Shown in pieces: positions 45,342 through 56,039 of a DNA stretch of 64,000 nt; positions within the stretch are counted from its first letter, which is position 1, and the number at the start of each line of letters is the position of its first letter. The notes below the pieces were generated by a model that was given only the letters and a program-made list of their open reading frames with translations, ran no database searches and was not told where the DNA came from. The DNA comes from Basidiobolus meristosporus CBS 931.73 (taxonomy: Eukaryota > Basidiobolomycota > Basidiobolomycetes > Basidiobolales > Basidiobolaceae), in NCBI GenBank assembly GCA_002104905.1, contig MCFE01000435.1:1-64000 (forward strand), given 5' to 3'. Made by a program: the position numbers and the translations under genes.

Positions 45342-46964
45342 CATCCACGCATGAAACACCGGGTGTCGCCATGTGATTTTCCACCTCAAATCGATCAGAC
45401 AATTTTGTGTTCAATAAAAAACGTGTACTCCAAACGAATGGCCACCAATAACCAATTGACAAGGCCGACTGCGTAACGTAGTTCCGGTTAGGAATCTGAA
45501 TTTAATGTAAACCTTGGCCTGCAGGATCCATTGAACACCATCCGTCGCGCATATCATTCCGAAATCTTCTTCTGGCCAACTATTCATTCGATTCTACGAT
45601 GTTCTGTCGAGACATCGATTCCGTATCTCAGTTCATGAAATCTACAAGCCCGCTGTAGCCACCACCAGAATGCTCGTAAACCTCGATCTTGCCAGTCTGA
45701 GTTGGTAAACAAGCCGAATCCAATGTCCCAACAAAAATGGGGACTTGACGATCTAGTCAATGGTGCTTATTGAAAAATGGCCAATATGACCTTTGGGATT
45801 ACTCATGGGTGGCCAGATTCCTACTCGAGCCCAAACCTGGAGCAGCCAGGAATCCATAAAAAGGCTGCTACATCCCATATCCTGTATCCAGCGCCAGATA
45901 GGCACTGGGACCCAGTGTTTGAGGGTTGGCTAACCATCAAACCTTATTTCAATCAGCCAAGAGTATGGGTGATTTTCTGGAACCACACACCATCCACACC
46001 ATTGGCTACACTTACAACTCCCTAAGAAAGAAAATCAACAAAAGGCCGGCAGAATACCATCACACCATCAGCTGAATTCCAAGTTTCTCTAAGCTTACAA
46101 CCCTCAATATCTCAGGTACTAGCTGTTGGGCTGACAAGCAGACATATTTTCTAGGAGAAGACTAGGCTAAATGGCGTTCATACCAAATTTGGTAACAAGC
46201 CGACCACTATTTACACAAAGAATTGCAACCGAAAATTTGTAGGAAAAACACCGGCTGAATGCCAGCAAAACACCATTAGAATACCGGCAGAAAACCAGCA
46301 GATTCTCAGACGAATTCCAAGTGTGGTATAACTCATAGGGAGTTCGAATGAATTCGGTTGTTCTTGTGAGATCCACAAAGCAAGCAAGCAAGGTGCTTTC
46401 ACTCGGTCAGTCAACAAGGGGCCCTTACTATGACCAACCGCTCTCACATGGTTTTCGCTGGTTGGTTGGTCTGGTAGGATACATGAACTCTTCCCTGTAG
46501 CAAAGCTTTCCAGAGGAGAGGGTGGAGGCACGACAGGGAAGGTCGTGGAAAGAAAGACGCCTATATGGGGATGGGAAATTTCGGGGCATCACCATGGATG
46601 CTATGTGAACTCCAGTGCATAGGCCTTCTACTGGAACCCGGCGATCCCACGGGCTTCGGCCTCCAATCCCCAAAACTCCCCACTTCATGCACGGCCCGGG
46701 AGATCGCGATGCCATACAACCCGGATACTGACTTGAAGCGGGGAGATATGCGCCCGGCCAATCACTGGCCATACACCGAGTCGTTCCCCTCACGATTTTC
46801 TCGTCTGGGGTTGGCAATCAACCTGAGCCTGGACGCCGATCCTGTAACTTCTCTCACGAGGACTCTTGGGAGCGTTGGGATGGTACAGGGAGGTGTAACC
46901 GCCAGCCAAAAACCAAAAGGTTCCCGGGGATACATGGCGGTGGACGGAGTCGGCCGAACTTAGG
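45342..46964. other. Spacer between the aquaglyceroporin copies
   Basis: No gene is recognised. AATAAAAAACG at 45,414 may serve 3' processing of copy 1. The dispersed repeat copy 2 (46,090-46,355) lies here. Frames near 46,428-46,963 overlap on both strands without family features and look like chance frames. Confidence 0.45.
46090..46355. repeat. Dispersed repeat, copy 2
   Basis: The partner of 37,890-38,140, sharing CTCAATATCTCAGGTACT, TGCAACCGAAAATTTG and ATTCCAAGT in the same order. It sits in the spacer between the duplicated aquaglyceroporin genes. Confidence 0.55.
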
Positions 46965-48570
46965 GCGGGAGCGATCGTAAATGTATAGGAAGCGACGGAG
47001 TTGTGGGTAAGATCCTCTGCCGGATAAGGGCTCAAGAAAGCGGGCAATCAGAGCATCTCCTGGAAGGACAAATGACCATTGGTAAATGGAACGTAGGCCT
47101 GGTGAGGTTGCAGAGGGATAGAATCTCGATTGATAGATTTATATACAAGGCCGCTCTGCGGAGGCCTAGTGGACAACGCCAACACTTTAGGCACCGATTT
47201 CTGGGGGATTACTTCACCATGATTCAGTCGCCAAGCGAAGCACACCTGCACCCCGTACCACTGGCCGCGTCGTTCGATCAGCCCCGTCGGCAGTAGGTGG
47301 AGAATATCGGCGATGTAAGGCCGATTCGAGGAATGGTTGGTGCGTGACATGTCGACGGAGCTCGACCATTGGAAAGGATCCAACGAAAGGCACGGATTGA
47401 TATGTGAAGAGGCCAGTGGTTTCAGATCCGAGTGTGTGGGAGGTGAGTTGTTTCGAGAGATGACGAGAGATAAATATGTGCGGTCTATCAGCCTGAATTT
47501 ACTCTAATCCCTTCTCACCTGTAAGCATGGGAGCCGATATAGCAGTAGACATTGAGACGGCAAAGACTACCAAGAACTACCGTCTGGACACGGAGGACCC
47601 GGTCTTCGTGCTAACCCCGGTTCAGATTCGCATTAGAAGCTTCGCCATGGGGCTTCGGTACAGGTATCGCGAATACACCGCCGAGTTCGCTAGCATGGTC
47701 ATCCTGATGGTGCTTGGTCTAGGGGTGAGCCACACCTCCACACTATACCCGCACCAGCAGAACTTCTTTGGGATCAATTGGGGCTGGGGACTGGCCTTGA
47801 CTATGGCGATCTATTCCAACGCCGGGATGTCCGGGGCTCACCTGAACCCGGCAGTCACCCTGGCCCTTGCCATCTCTCGAGGGTTCCCCTGGGCCAAAGT
47901 CCCGGGCTACATCTTCACCCAAACCCTTGGGGCGTTCTGTGCAGCTGGGATAGTGTACGGCGTCTACCATCAATCCCTGGACACGTTCGACGGCGGAATC
48001 CGTCAGGTGACTGGGGAGAAAGGGACGGCCGGACTCTATGCAGGCTACCCCCAGCCGTACCTCAGCAATGGCAACGCATTTCTCGTCGAGTTCCTTCTCA
48101 CCTGCATCATGATGTTCATCGTCCTGGCCATTGGAGACCACCGGAATGCCACCCATTCGGCCATCATCCCACTGGCGATAGGGCTGATGTTAGTATGCAT
48201 CGGAGTCACCATTGGCGGGCTCAATGGCTATTCCCTTAACCCGGCACGCGACATGGGCCCTCGATTGTTCCTGCTGATCGCCGGGTGGGGGACAGAGGCC
48301 TTCAGCGCATTCCATTATTACTTCTGGATACCTATGGTGGCACCCACACTAGGCGCCATAGTCGGGGCCATTCTCTTCGACTTCATCCACCTGGTAGATC
48401 CACCAGACCAGGAATCCAGATGATCCCACCCCTCCCCTTGTTATATAGCAATACGATCTCCTCCCATACCAATCACTTGATCCAGACATCACAAATGGCA
48501 GCAACGCATGAAACACTGGGGCGATACTCCACCTCAGATCAATTGGACAATTTTGTATTCAATAAATAAC
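46965..48570 (+). repeat. Tandem segmental duplication, unit 2 (aquaglyceroporin)
   Basis: The second unit of the duplication described at 43,975-45,440. Upstream sequence is clearly diverged and contains small indels. The last two-thirds of the coding region is almost identical to unit 1. Confidence 0.7.
47527..48423 (+). CDS. Aquaglyceroporin, second tandem copy
   Basis: An intronless 298-residue channel, the paralogue of the gene at 44,409, with the same two NPA motifs (second one LNPARD). I count about 24 nucleotide differences in the first 225 bp of the gene, but only four in the next 636 bp, where the amino-acid changes are Arg to Gln (YHRS to YHQS) and Arg to His (GDRRN to GDHRN). An earlier stop makes the protein 12 residues shorter (ends DPPDQESR). 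The function is presumably as for copy 1, with different promoter and N-terminal tail. An AATAAATAA at 48,562 may serve 3' processing. Downstream it converges on the IQM-like gene. Confidence 0.9.
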   Translation: MGADIAVDIETAKTTKNYRLDTEDPVFVLTPVQIRIRSFAMGLRYRYREYTAEFASMVILMVLGLGVSHTSTLYPHQQNFFGINWGWGLALTMAIYSNAGMSGAHLNPAVTLALAISRGFPWAKVPGYIFTQTLGAFCAAGIVYGVYHQSLDTFDGGIRQVTGEKGTAGLYAGYPQPYLSNGNAFLVEFLLTCIMMFIVLAIGDHRNATHSAIIPLAIGLMLVCIGVTIGGLNGYSLNPARDMGPRLFLLIAGWGTEAFSAFHYYFWIPMVAPTLGAIVGAILFDFIHLVDPPDQESR

Positions 48571-48748
48571 GTGTATCCCAAACGACTGGCAACCAACCGT
48601 TTGGAAGGACGACAGACTGCAAAGGAGGGGCGAGCGATTGATTGGAGAGAGGACGAGGTGGTGTGGCTCTAGTCGAGAGGGGATATGCTAGTTTATTCAC
48701 GGAAGGGGGTAACATGGATGTACAGGTGGTGGGGAAAGTGGCCAGAAA
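48424..48748. other. Convergent 3' intergenic region
   Basis: It lies between the stop of aquaglyceroporin 2 and the stop of the IQM-like gene. It holds the AATAAATAA signal and no other recognisable feature. Confidence 0.5.
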
Positions 48749-49680
48749 TCAGGGAACAATCACGTCGTCTACTTCAAACACGTCTCTCAAACCCATCTCC
48801 TTTAGCAGGCTGATGGCCAACTGCAGCTGCTGCGAGGTAGGCTTGTAATGGCCGCTGCTTCTACTGATCCATTTCAAGTGGCCCTTCTGAACAATGACCA
48901 TCCCAGCAGCACGGACCCTTCCACCGGCCAAGAAGGTGGAGTGGTGGAAGTAGCCGGGAAATTTCCGGGCCATATAGAACCGATTTTCCTGGTCGACCAC
49001 GAAGATTCCCTCCATCCCCTTGACGAAGAGTTTAGGCAGATGCACCAGTTGTCCGGAGGCAACGTAGACCAGTCGTCCCTTGTGGTCGCAGGTGATCTGA
49101 TACTGCATACGCTCCTCGGCTTTTAGAAACCTCACCCGACTAAGCTTCCCCTTCAGTCGGATGGCCCAGAGCCCCGGCAGCCCCCGGTACCCTTTGCTCT
49201 TGTCTAACCAAGTGAAGAAGTCATCGTCGGTCTTACTACGCACCCATTCCTTGTGAAATAGGTGGAGTACTCCACCCCAGCGGTGATTTTTGTCCAACGC
49301 TTCGAGCCAGTAGCTTTCGCATAACGGGGATGTGGAGTTGTTACCGTCGACCTGGATTGAGGAGAGAAGGGGACGCTGTTAAGCCAGAGAAGTCTTACCA
49401 ACCGAAAGAAACGCGAGGGGGGAGGTTAGCATACCTTCCAGATTAACTCCATGGTTTTCAACACCTTTCCGAACCGGGGAGAGAAGTAACCATTTAGAAC
49501 ACTCTCACGAACCCTTCCCCACCGCTCCAGCGTAGCAGCGGAAGTGACCACGGTCGGCTGGTTGTTCGTGGGGAGTATCTCATTCTCGACGTATTCCCGG
49601 TCGGTGATATCAATGGATTTCGCCCTGGGCCTTTGAAAAGACCTCTTGCGGATGTTCAGGTTGGGAAGTGACCAGTTCAT
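48749..49680 (-). CDS. IQM-like protein (conserved FLAGG / SGHYRP region)
   Basis: Two exons, 49,680-49,435 and 49,351-48,749, joined by an 83-bp GT-AG intron. They splice in frame (ELIWK then VDGNNSTS) to a 282-residue protein. The N-terminal part is basic (RKRSFQRPRAKS). The conserved core, residues about 160-260, contains GRLVYVASGQLVHLPK, FVVDQENRFYMARK, FHHSTFLAGGRVRAAGMVIV and SSGHYKPTSQQL. The FHHSSFLAGG and SGHYRP blocks are hallmarks of plant IQM-type (calmodulin-associated) proteins and fungal relatives; no IQ motif is obvious here, so calmodulin binding is not shown. The biochemical function is unknown. The gene is tandem with Zwilch on the same strand, 400 bp apart. Confidence 0.75.
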
Positions 49681-50077
49681 GACAAGTAGCGACGGGGTCG
49701 AAGGGGTTGCGGGAAATCGGGAATGTGGGAGCAGGGATCAAAATTATTTATGGTGGACAGAGAGACCAATCCCCATGCATAGCAGTCCGGTGCCAAGCGA
49801 AACAAAATAGAGTTGCTTCCAGTTACCGGATTTGGTGCGGATGGCGAACTTCAAGGACAAATCAATTTACAAACAAGCTGGGTGTACGACGTGCACATTT
49901 GAATCTCGGATTCTATTGATTTAGCCTATTGATATAGCCCACAGATACAGATTTCGATTTAGTTGGTTTGTACAGGATTGTTGGACATGCATTAGCGGAC
50001 CAGGGGTTAGAGGGAAGGTGGAGGTGAAGGGGTGCGGGTGCGGGTGCGAGTGCGGGGCGGGTGAAGCACTAGGATAA
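49681..50077. other. Intergenic region, IQM-like gene promoter
   Basis: It contains a short GGTGCG-type tandem run (50,028-50,058) and no gene. It should hold the promoter of the IQM-like gene and the 3' end of Zwilch. Confidence 0.45.
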
Positions 50078-52279
50078 CTAGCATGTGGCCGTTGACTTCA
50101 CTAGGTAGTACCGGTTATGAAGCGAGGATAGCGATGTGACATCAACATCCAGCAGCTCTTCTGATTCCTCTGAAATTGGTAATGCTTGGGATAAGAATGG
50201 GCACCTCGGAGGTACAACTGATGAAGCACTTACCATGCTTTGGTGGGCTGCTGAATAGCTCGTCTTTCCGGTTGAACGTTACCTGCATACGCATGGTACC
50301 CGAGCAGTTTTGATTCTCCTGGTCAGAGAACGAAGAGAGTAGCCCACTCTCCTCCACCAGGCTGAGCTCCCAGTAACATGGCTCGAAGCTAAGGAAGGCA
50401 TCAGTTAGCAGCAAGCCAGCTTGAGTGCTCACGAAATACCAATCACAGTTACCTTCGCACCAGGCTGGTGAGTAGCTTGTCCGTCTCGTTGGAGAACCGG
50501 GGAAGATTGATGGTTGCGTGCAATGGCTGCTCAAACTCATAGGCCTCGGAATCCCCCAGGAACTGGGTGTAGTAAGTGATGGTATCTTGCACCAGCAGTC
50601 TTAGACTTTCGTAGGGGACCGCCAAGACATTGGTTTTCACAAGAGACCAAAGCTCCAGAATACGATGAAGGTAGCGGAGTCTTTGCAGTTGGTCTTCGAG
50701 CGGAATGGTCGGCTCGAGGAAGGGTTCCTATAGCAATGCTCTGTAAGCATCTACACATCTGACTAGCCCAACTCAGTGAACACTTACCAGCGTGTCCCAG
50801 GTTGCCAGGTCATTAGCCTATACAAAGTCGATCAATTATGATTCGAAGTTCGCCCAGATCTCCCAACCCCCACTTACCGATCAAATGATGACAGTAGTCC
50901 CGCTTCAGCTTCGATACGCCAACCTCCACCAAGCACTCCAATGGCTGTTCGAGCCAGTAGTCAAACGACCGGCTGATGGTTTCCTTCTGCTCCTCATAGT
51001 CCGCGGTGACCTGGAGCTTCGACAGCTTCAAACAATCGCGAATCAAGTTGGCCAAACTGGAATGGTTCCCCTTGTGCACCAAAGGCTGAAGCTTCCCGGT
51101 CTCCAGCTCATCGATGGTAGCCGTAAGACAGTCCACAATCTCGTCCGTATTGATGGCATCCTGGCAGTACTTCCACAGCTTCTCGGTGAAGTCCAGATCT
51201 TTTCTGACCGGGAGAGAGTTGAACATCCCGGCCTCTACCGCGGTGGTTTCCTCGCTTATGGCGATGCCGCCCTCGTTCTTGATGTCATCCAGGAAATCAT
51301 CGATGTCCGCCGCTATGCCTTTGCGACGGACTTTGGACTCCCAAGCCACGCCCTGAGTGCAGCAATCATACCAATCCACCAGCTGGTTCAGCTCTCGTAG
51401 CAGAGGCTGGGTGGAGAGATGGTTCTCATAGTCCAGATTGCCATCCACCGATTTGACAAGCAAAGTGACGAGGGCAGAGGTTGGAGGCGGAGACAGCATG
51501 CTGACCATTCCCTCCCATGCGGCTTCCATGACGACGGAGCTGATCTGGCCGGGGGCTTCCTTCGACATTGATTCCCCGAGGATCTCGTATCTGGCGTAAG
51601 CCCTGCCTTCGCTTGGCTCGTGGCTTGGGCTGCCGACCAGGTCTTGGAAATCCTCGACAGTCTCTTCAAGGGTGGGGATGGGCGACTTGGCGTCCTCCTT
51701 GGACCTCGCCACGGTCTCCTCATCTTTGAGCTGGTACTGAAGAAAGTTGACTTGGCTCCCGTTGACAACAGCCTCGATTCCGGAGTACATTTTCTCTTGC
51801 GAGTCGACGGTTTGATAGGAATAGGCAAACACTGCGGGCAGAGGGCTTTCGCTCGATTGGTCATGGGCCAGCGCATACTTCGATAGATAGTACCTGGCCG
51901 CATCTCTCGATATAGGCACCATGTTCCGCTGGGGCCAGTCACAACGCTGTGCGTATCTGCCGGAAGACAAGTAATTCTCCGTCCCGCCCAAAAAGGCCTT
52001 TTTCCCGGTAGGCAAAGGACCCACGGAGATTCGGCTGATGTTCTCTACGGCCACCGGGGTTGGCTGCTCGCCCTCGGTTGCCGCGGTGAAGAGAAAAAAT
52101 GGACGAGGGCCAAACTGAGCCTTCAGGGGATGATAAACATGGCCCGGGACATACCAAACCCAAATGTCCTCCAACACGGTGGGCACTAAGCTGTCGAGGG
52201 GCCCGTTGTCCTCCGACAGCCTCCCCAGCACTTCGCAAAGGTCCAAAGTCTCCTTTCTGGTGGTGTCGATATCTGGCAT
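50078..52279 (-). CDS. ZWILCH: Zwilch homologue (RZZ kinetochore complex)
   Basis: Five exons: 52,279-50,878, 50,817-50,788, 50,727-50,453, 50,388-50,234 and 50,169-50,078, about 650 residues (human Zwilch about 590). Blocks collinear with animal Zwilch include SRDAARYYLSKYALAH, PLLRELNQLVDWYDCCTQGV, RKDLDFTEKLWKYCQDA, GKLQPLVHKGNHSSLANLI, LECLVEVGVSKLKRDY and RLRYLHRILELW. The long DLDF-EKLW stretch, the KL-KDY block and the following residues (ANDLATWDTLEPF) keep animal spacing. Zwilch works with Rod and Zw10 at unattached kinetochores, recruiting dynein and Mad1-Mad2 for the spindle checkpoint. At the first intron the GT-AG splice leaves one extra G (ATCG plus GCTAAT), which would shift the frame; see findings. 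It shares a 246-bp divergent promoter with FEN1. Confidence 0.85.
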
Positions 52280-52525
52280 GGTGAATGATAATACGGAGTT
52301 CTACAACGAACAGTGCTTGGGTAGGTGTTTTGATGGGAAATGTTTTTGTTGATAACAATTGGCTTGTTTTGATGTTGCGTCAATTTCCAGGTGGATTTTT
52401 TTCTATGCATGATTGTCTAGCTACTCAATCGTAAATAAACACCATTCCAATCAGCCATCATCCCGCAGTCAGCCTATTTATGACTACCATTCCTGTCCCC
52501 TGACCACCCAAAGCTCCACTCCAGT
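52280..52525. promoter_or_regulatory. Shared divergent promoter of Zwilch and FEN1
   Basis: 246 bp separate the two start codons, so both promoters must lie here. There is no clear TATA box. CCATT/CCAATC words occur at 52,443-52,452. Coupling a mitotic gene with a replication gene suggests possible shared cell-cycle control (inference). Confidence 0.4.
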
Positions 52526-54094
52526 ATGGGTATCCACGGCTTAACCAAGGTCATAGCAGATCACGCTCCAAATGCCATCAAGAGCTTCGAAATCAAACAC
52601 CTCTTCGGCCGCAAAGTAGCCATCGACGCCTCCATGTCCATTTACCAGTTTTTGATCGCGGTTCGACAAGACGGCCAGCAACTCCAAAACGAAGTTGGCG
52701 AAACCACCAGGTTGCTAACTAGCCTTCGAACTTGCGTTTTTCTTCTCCTATTCACCCGGTTTATTTCCAGTCACTTGTTGGGCCTATTCTACAGAACCCT
52801 GCGCATGGTGGAGCACGGTATCAAGCCAGCCTATGTATTCGATGGAAAGCCACCCACTTTGAAATCGGGCGAGGTACGTTCAAAGCCCCTCTGCCACTGT
52901 ATGGTTCTCCTAACTTAGCCACCTCCCGTACGTAGCTGGCCAAACGTTTGGAGAGAAGAAACGCAGCGAACAAGAACCTTGCCGAGGCACAAGAGGCTGG
53001 AGACGCTGCTGGGATCGATAAGTTCAGCAGACGTACCGTCAAGGTCACTAGAGAGCACAACGAGGAGTGCAAGAGACTGCTTCGGCTGATGGGAATCCCG
53101 TACATCGAAGCCCCATGTGAAGCTGAGGCGCAGTGTGCAGCGCTCTGCAAAGCTGGAAAAGTAAGGAAACCAACATTCTCGTGTAAGGGCCCACACATGG
53201 CTAACATGCCAACCGAAAGGTTTACGCCGCCGCATCTGAGGATATGGACACACTGACGTTCCAATCGCCGGTGCTGATGAGACATCTGACATTCAGCGAG
53301 GCTCGAAAAATGCCCATCGATGAGATCCATCTGGACAAGGTTCTGGAAGGATTGGAGCTCACCTATGACCAGGTACTCTGCTCAGGACGCTCTCTTCATG
53401 CGGTCAGACCGGCTTACCTTTTCTAGTTTATCGATCTCTGTATATTGCTGGGCTGCGATTATTGTGATTCCATCAAGGGGATAGGCCCGCATCGTGCTGT
53501 GAACCTCATCAAGCAGCACAAATCCATCGAAAACATCCTTAAAAATCTCGATTCTACGAAATATCCCACCCCTGAGGACTGGCCTTATGAGGCGGCCCGG
53601 GAGTTGTTCCGCAAGGCTGAAGTAGCCGATCCAAATGAGATCGAGGTAAGCTGTCTTTGAGATAAGCGTCGGGTCGTGCTAGCTCACGAGCCTCTCCTCC
53701 CCCCTCCCCGAAACAGCTCAAATGGGAGAAGCCAGACAGTGAGGGACTAGTGGAGTTTTTGGTGAAAGAGAAGGGATTCAGGTAACTTCCTACTCAAGCT
53801 TGTCATGGCCCGCTAAGCTAACCGTCGTCCAAGCGAGGACCGAGTCAAGAAAGGCATTGAGAAGTTGGAGAAGAACCTGAAGTCCGGCACACAGGGACGG
53901 CTAGATGGATTTTTCAAAGTTCTCCCATCCGCATCACCGAAACGCAAGGTAATTTTAGTCCGACCCCACTCCTGCTCCTCCTCCCCCCCCCCTCTGCCGC
54001 TGCTAAACATTCTTTATTCTCAAAGCCGGCCGATGAGAAGCCAGCCAAGAAGGCAACCAAGAAGGCCAAGACTGGCGGCAAGCCTCGCCGTTAG
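52526..54094 (+). CDS. FEN1: Flap endonuclease 1 (FEN1/Rad27)
   Basis: Eight exons: 52,526-52,710, 52,771-52,873, 52,936-53,160, 53,220-53,372, 53,427-53,645, 53,717-53,781, 53,834-53,948 and 54,026-54,094. They sum to 1,134 bases, an in-frame 377-residue protein of normal FEN1 length (about 380). It starts [15 protein letters not shown]; metal ligands are visible in [13 protein letters not shown] (D34), [31 protein letters not shown] and [12 protein letters not shown], followed by the helix-hairpin-helix. The PCNA-binding box QGRLDGFF lies near residue 335, before a Lys-rich tail ([17 protein letters not shown]). The enzyme removes 5' flaps during Okazaki fragment maturation and long-patch base excision repair in the nucleus. 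It diverges from Zwilch and is tandem with the CoA gene, 204 bp downstream. Confidence 0.95.
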
Positions 54095-54298
54095 CATTCT
54101 ATAATTTTGTAGTCATTCTGTATTTCTTATAGATCTTTCCCATTATATTTAGAATAAAGAATAGTCCATCTGATTTATTTATTGGGTTCTACGAGATTAG
54201 TTTAATCATGAACTTAACTCCACTGATACATTTAAGTGGGGGGGGGGGATTTTCACTCCACCCAAGGCTACTGAAGCTCAGTACTAACTCTCGGCAAG

Positions 54299-55697
54299 AT
54301 GTCAAGACCACACACTCCTCTGATCGAACCTGATGAATACTTCCGTACTCATGCGGCCCCCGAGGAGCTCGCTGTCAACGAGAAGGCCATGGAACTATTC
54401 GTGGCCAAGCATCGAGCTGCCGGTCGAAGGATCGCCGTGGTCACGGTAAATTGGCGGCTTCGTTGCCCCCGGTTTCTTCCCCAACCTCCGGCCATTTCTT
54501 CTTCTAAAGCCCACCTTGATTCTTTCGATGCTAGAGCGGTGGAACTACCGTGCCTTTGGAGAACCAGACCGTTCGCTTCATCGACAACTTCAGCGCCGGT
54601 ACCCGTGGCGCCACCTCTGCTGAATATCCTTTTTACCGTTTTCTGTAGCGCAAACTCCTGGAGAGGCTGCTCTGTCCTTGACCCTCGAAGATACGTATTT
54701 TTTAGAGTTGGGTTACGCCGTGATCTTCCTCCATCGCCAGTTCAGCCTGCAGCCCTATAGCAGACACTACACTCACTCCAAGAACTGCTTCCTGGACTAC
54801 ATGGGCTTGGGGCCTGATGGGCAGTTGACTGGTAGGGTTTATTTTTGCAAGGCTTTGCTCACGTGAACCGTTTATTCATGCCTCCCCTTACCAGTGGACT
54901 CGCAGTATAGCCAGAAGATGAAGGAGGTGCTGACCAAGTATCACAAGGTAAAGGAAACCCCGGGTGGTTGGTTCGGCATTATTGATACCAAGTCTACGTG
55001 GAAAATTCCAGGCGAAGCAAGAAGAGACCCTTCTGATGATCAGCTTTGTAACGGTGACGGATTATCTGTTCCACCTTCGAAGCGCGGCTTTCATCGTGGG
55101 CTCCATGGGAGAGAAGGCCCTTTTCTACCTCGCGGCAGCAGTCAGCGATTTCTTCATCCCCGCCGAGAAAATGGTCAGTAAAAATGCGCCTTACCACCGG
55201 ACGTCTCCTCAACAACAAACCATATTCTAGGTGGAGCACAAGATCCAATCAGACGGTGGTGGCCTGACGCTTACGATGGAGCAGGTCCCCAAGGTTCTCA
55301 AGCCATTGGTCACTAAATGGGCGTCCCAGAGCTTCATCATCTCATTCAAGGTAAGGTCCCACTCGCTGAGCAGACATCCACCATCACTGACCCATTCATC
55401 TTCTCTCAACAGCTCGAGACCGATCCAGAGATCCTGACTACGAAGGCTCGACGTGCGCTCAATCGCTATGGCCACAAGGTCGTGATTGGCAACCTCTTGA
55501 CCACGCGCAAGCAGATCGTCTGGTTCATCACCAATGACACCGAGGAGACCGTCACCTTGACCAACGAGCAGCTAGCGCAAGGAGTAGAGATAGAGAGCAA
55601 GATCGTGCCTAATCTGATCGAGAGACACACCGCATTCATCGAATCCAGTGGCAGATTGCTCTCGGTCTCGCCGAAGCAGACCAATCTTGGTGTATGA
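54299..55697 (+). CDS. CAB2: Phosphopantothenate-cysteine ligase (PPCS/Cab2)
   Basis: Seven exons: 54,299-54,445, 54,535-54,623, 54,695-54,831, 54,895-54,947, 55,012-55,173, 55,231-55,350 and 55,413-55,697. They total 993 bases, an in-frame 330-residue protein (human PPCS about 311). Family blocks: [67 protein letters not shown] and [20 protein letters not shown]. It joins cysteine to 4'-phosphopantothenate, the second step of coenzyme A synthesis, in the cytosol. Intron 2 (54,624-54,694) is of the AT-AC U12 type; without it the conserved SAE-YFLELGY block cannot be formed. All other introns are GT-AG. The usual eukaryotic stand-alone ligase is seen, without the decarboxylase domain that bacteria fuse to it. 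Confidence 0.92.
54624..54694 (+). other. AT-AC (U12-type) intron in the PPCS gene
   Basis: This 71-bp intron begins ATATCCTTTTT, a perfect U12 5' splice site (RTATCCTTT). It contains CCTTGAC at 54,676-54,682, matching the U12 branch site (TTCCTTRAC), 12 bases before its AC end. Removing it joins GCTGA and GTATTTTTTAGAG to encode [14 protein letters not shown], exactly the conserved ligase sequence. No GT-AG alternative restores this sequence. Confidence 0.85.
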
Positions 55698-56039
55698 AGA
55701 GAAATGCGCTGTATATTGTGGCCAAATAAATGCATTCAGGCAGCATGCCGATTTGGGCAGATGTGTGGGGTAGACGTGCGAGAGCGGTGATTCAGGGCAA
55801 TCAAGGTTATTTTTAGCGGGCGGTTGCTGGATATTAAAAGGAGGGGAATCGAGCGAAGCGGTGGATAATGAATTCCAAATCAGCCATAAAAATAGCGTTC
55901 TCAGTGCAGTTTGGATGGCCGACAGGTTAAAAATACGGTCGCTGGTTAATGAATCCGTGACTATTTAAGGGTCGACGAGGGCGAAGTCGAGGGATTTTCA
56001 AAGACTCCCACCTCCTGCTCTGCGGCGGTCTACAATCGG
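55698..56039. other. Intergenic region upstream of the Zn2Cys6 gene
   Basis: It contains AATAAATGC at 55,724, a likely 3' processing signal of the ligase gene. TATTTAAGG at 55,963, about 77 bp before the next ATG, is a TATA-like box. No gene is seen. Confidence 0.45.

Larger units (their letters stand above)
43975..45440 (+). repeat. Tandem segmental duplication, unit 1 (aquaglyceroporin)
   Basis: This unit and 46,965-48,570 share the promoter-proximal sequence (GGTGGAGAATATCGGC, CCATTGGAAAGGAT), the whole aquaglyceroporin gene and the 3' end (TTCAATAAA-AACGTGTA). The two units lie head to tail about 3.1 kb apart. Confidence 0.7.
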
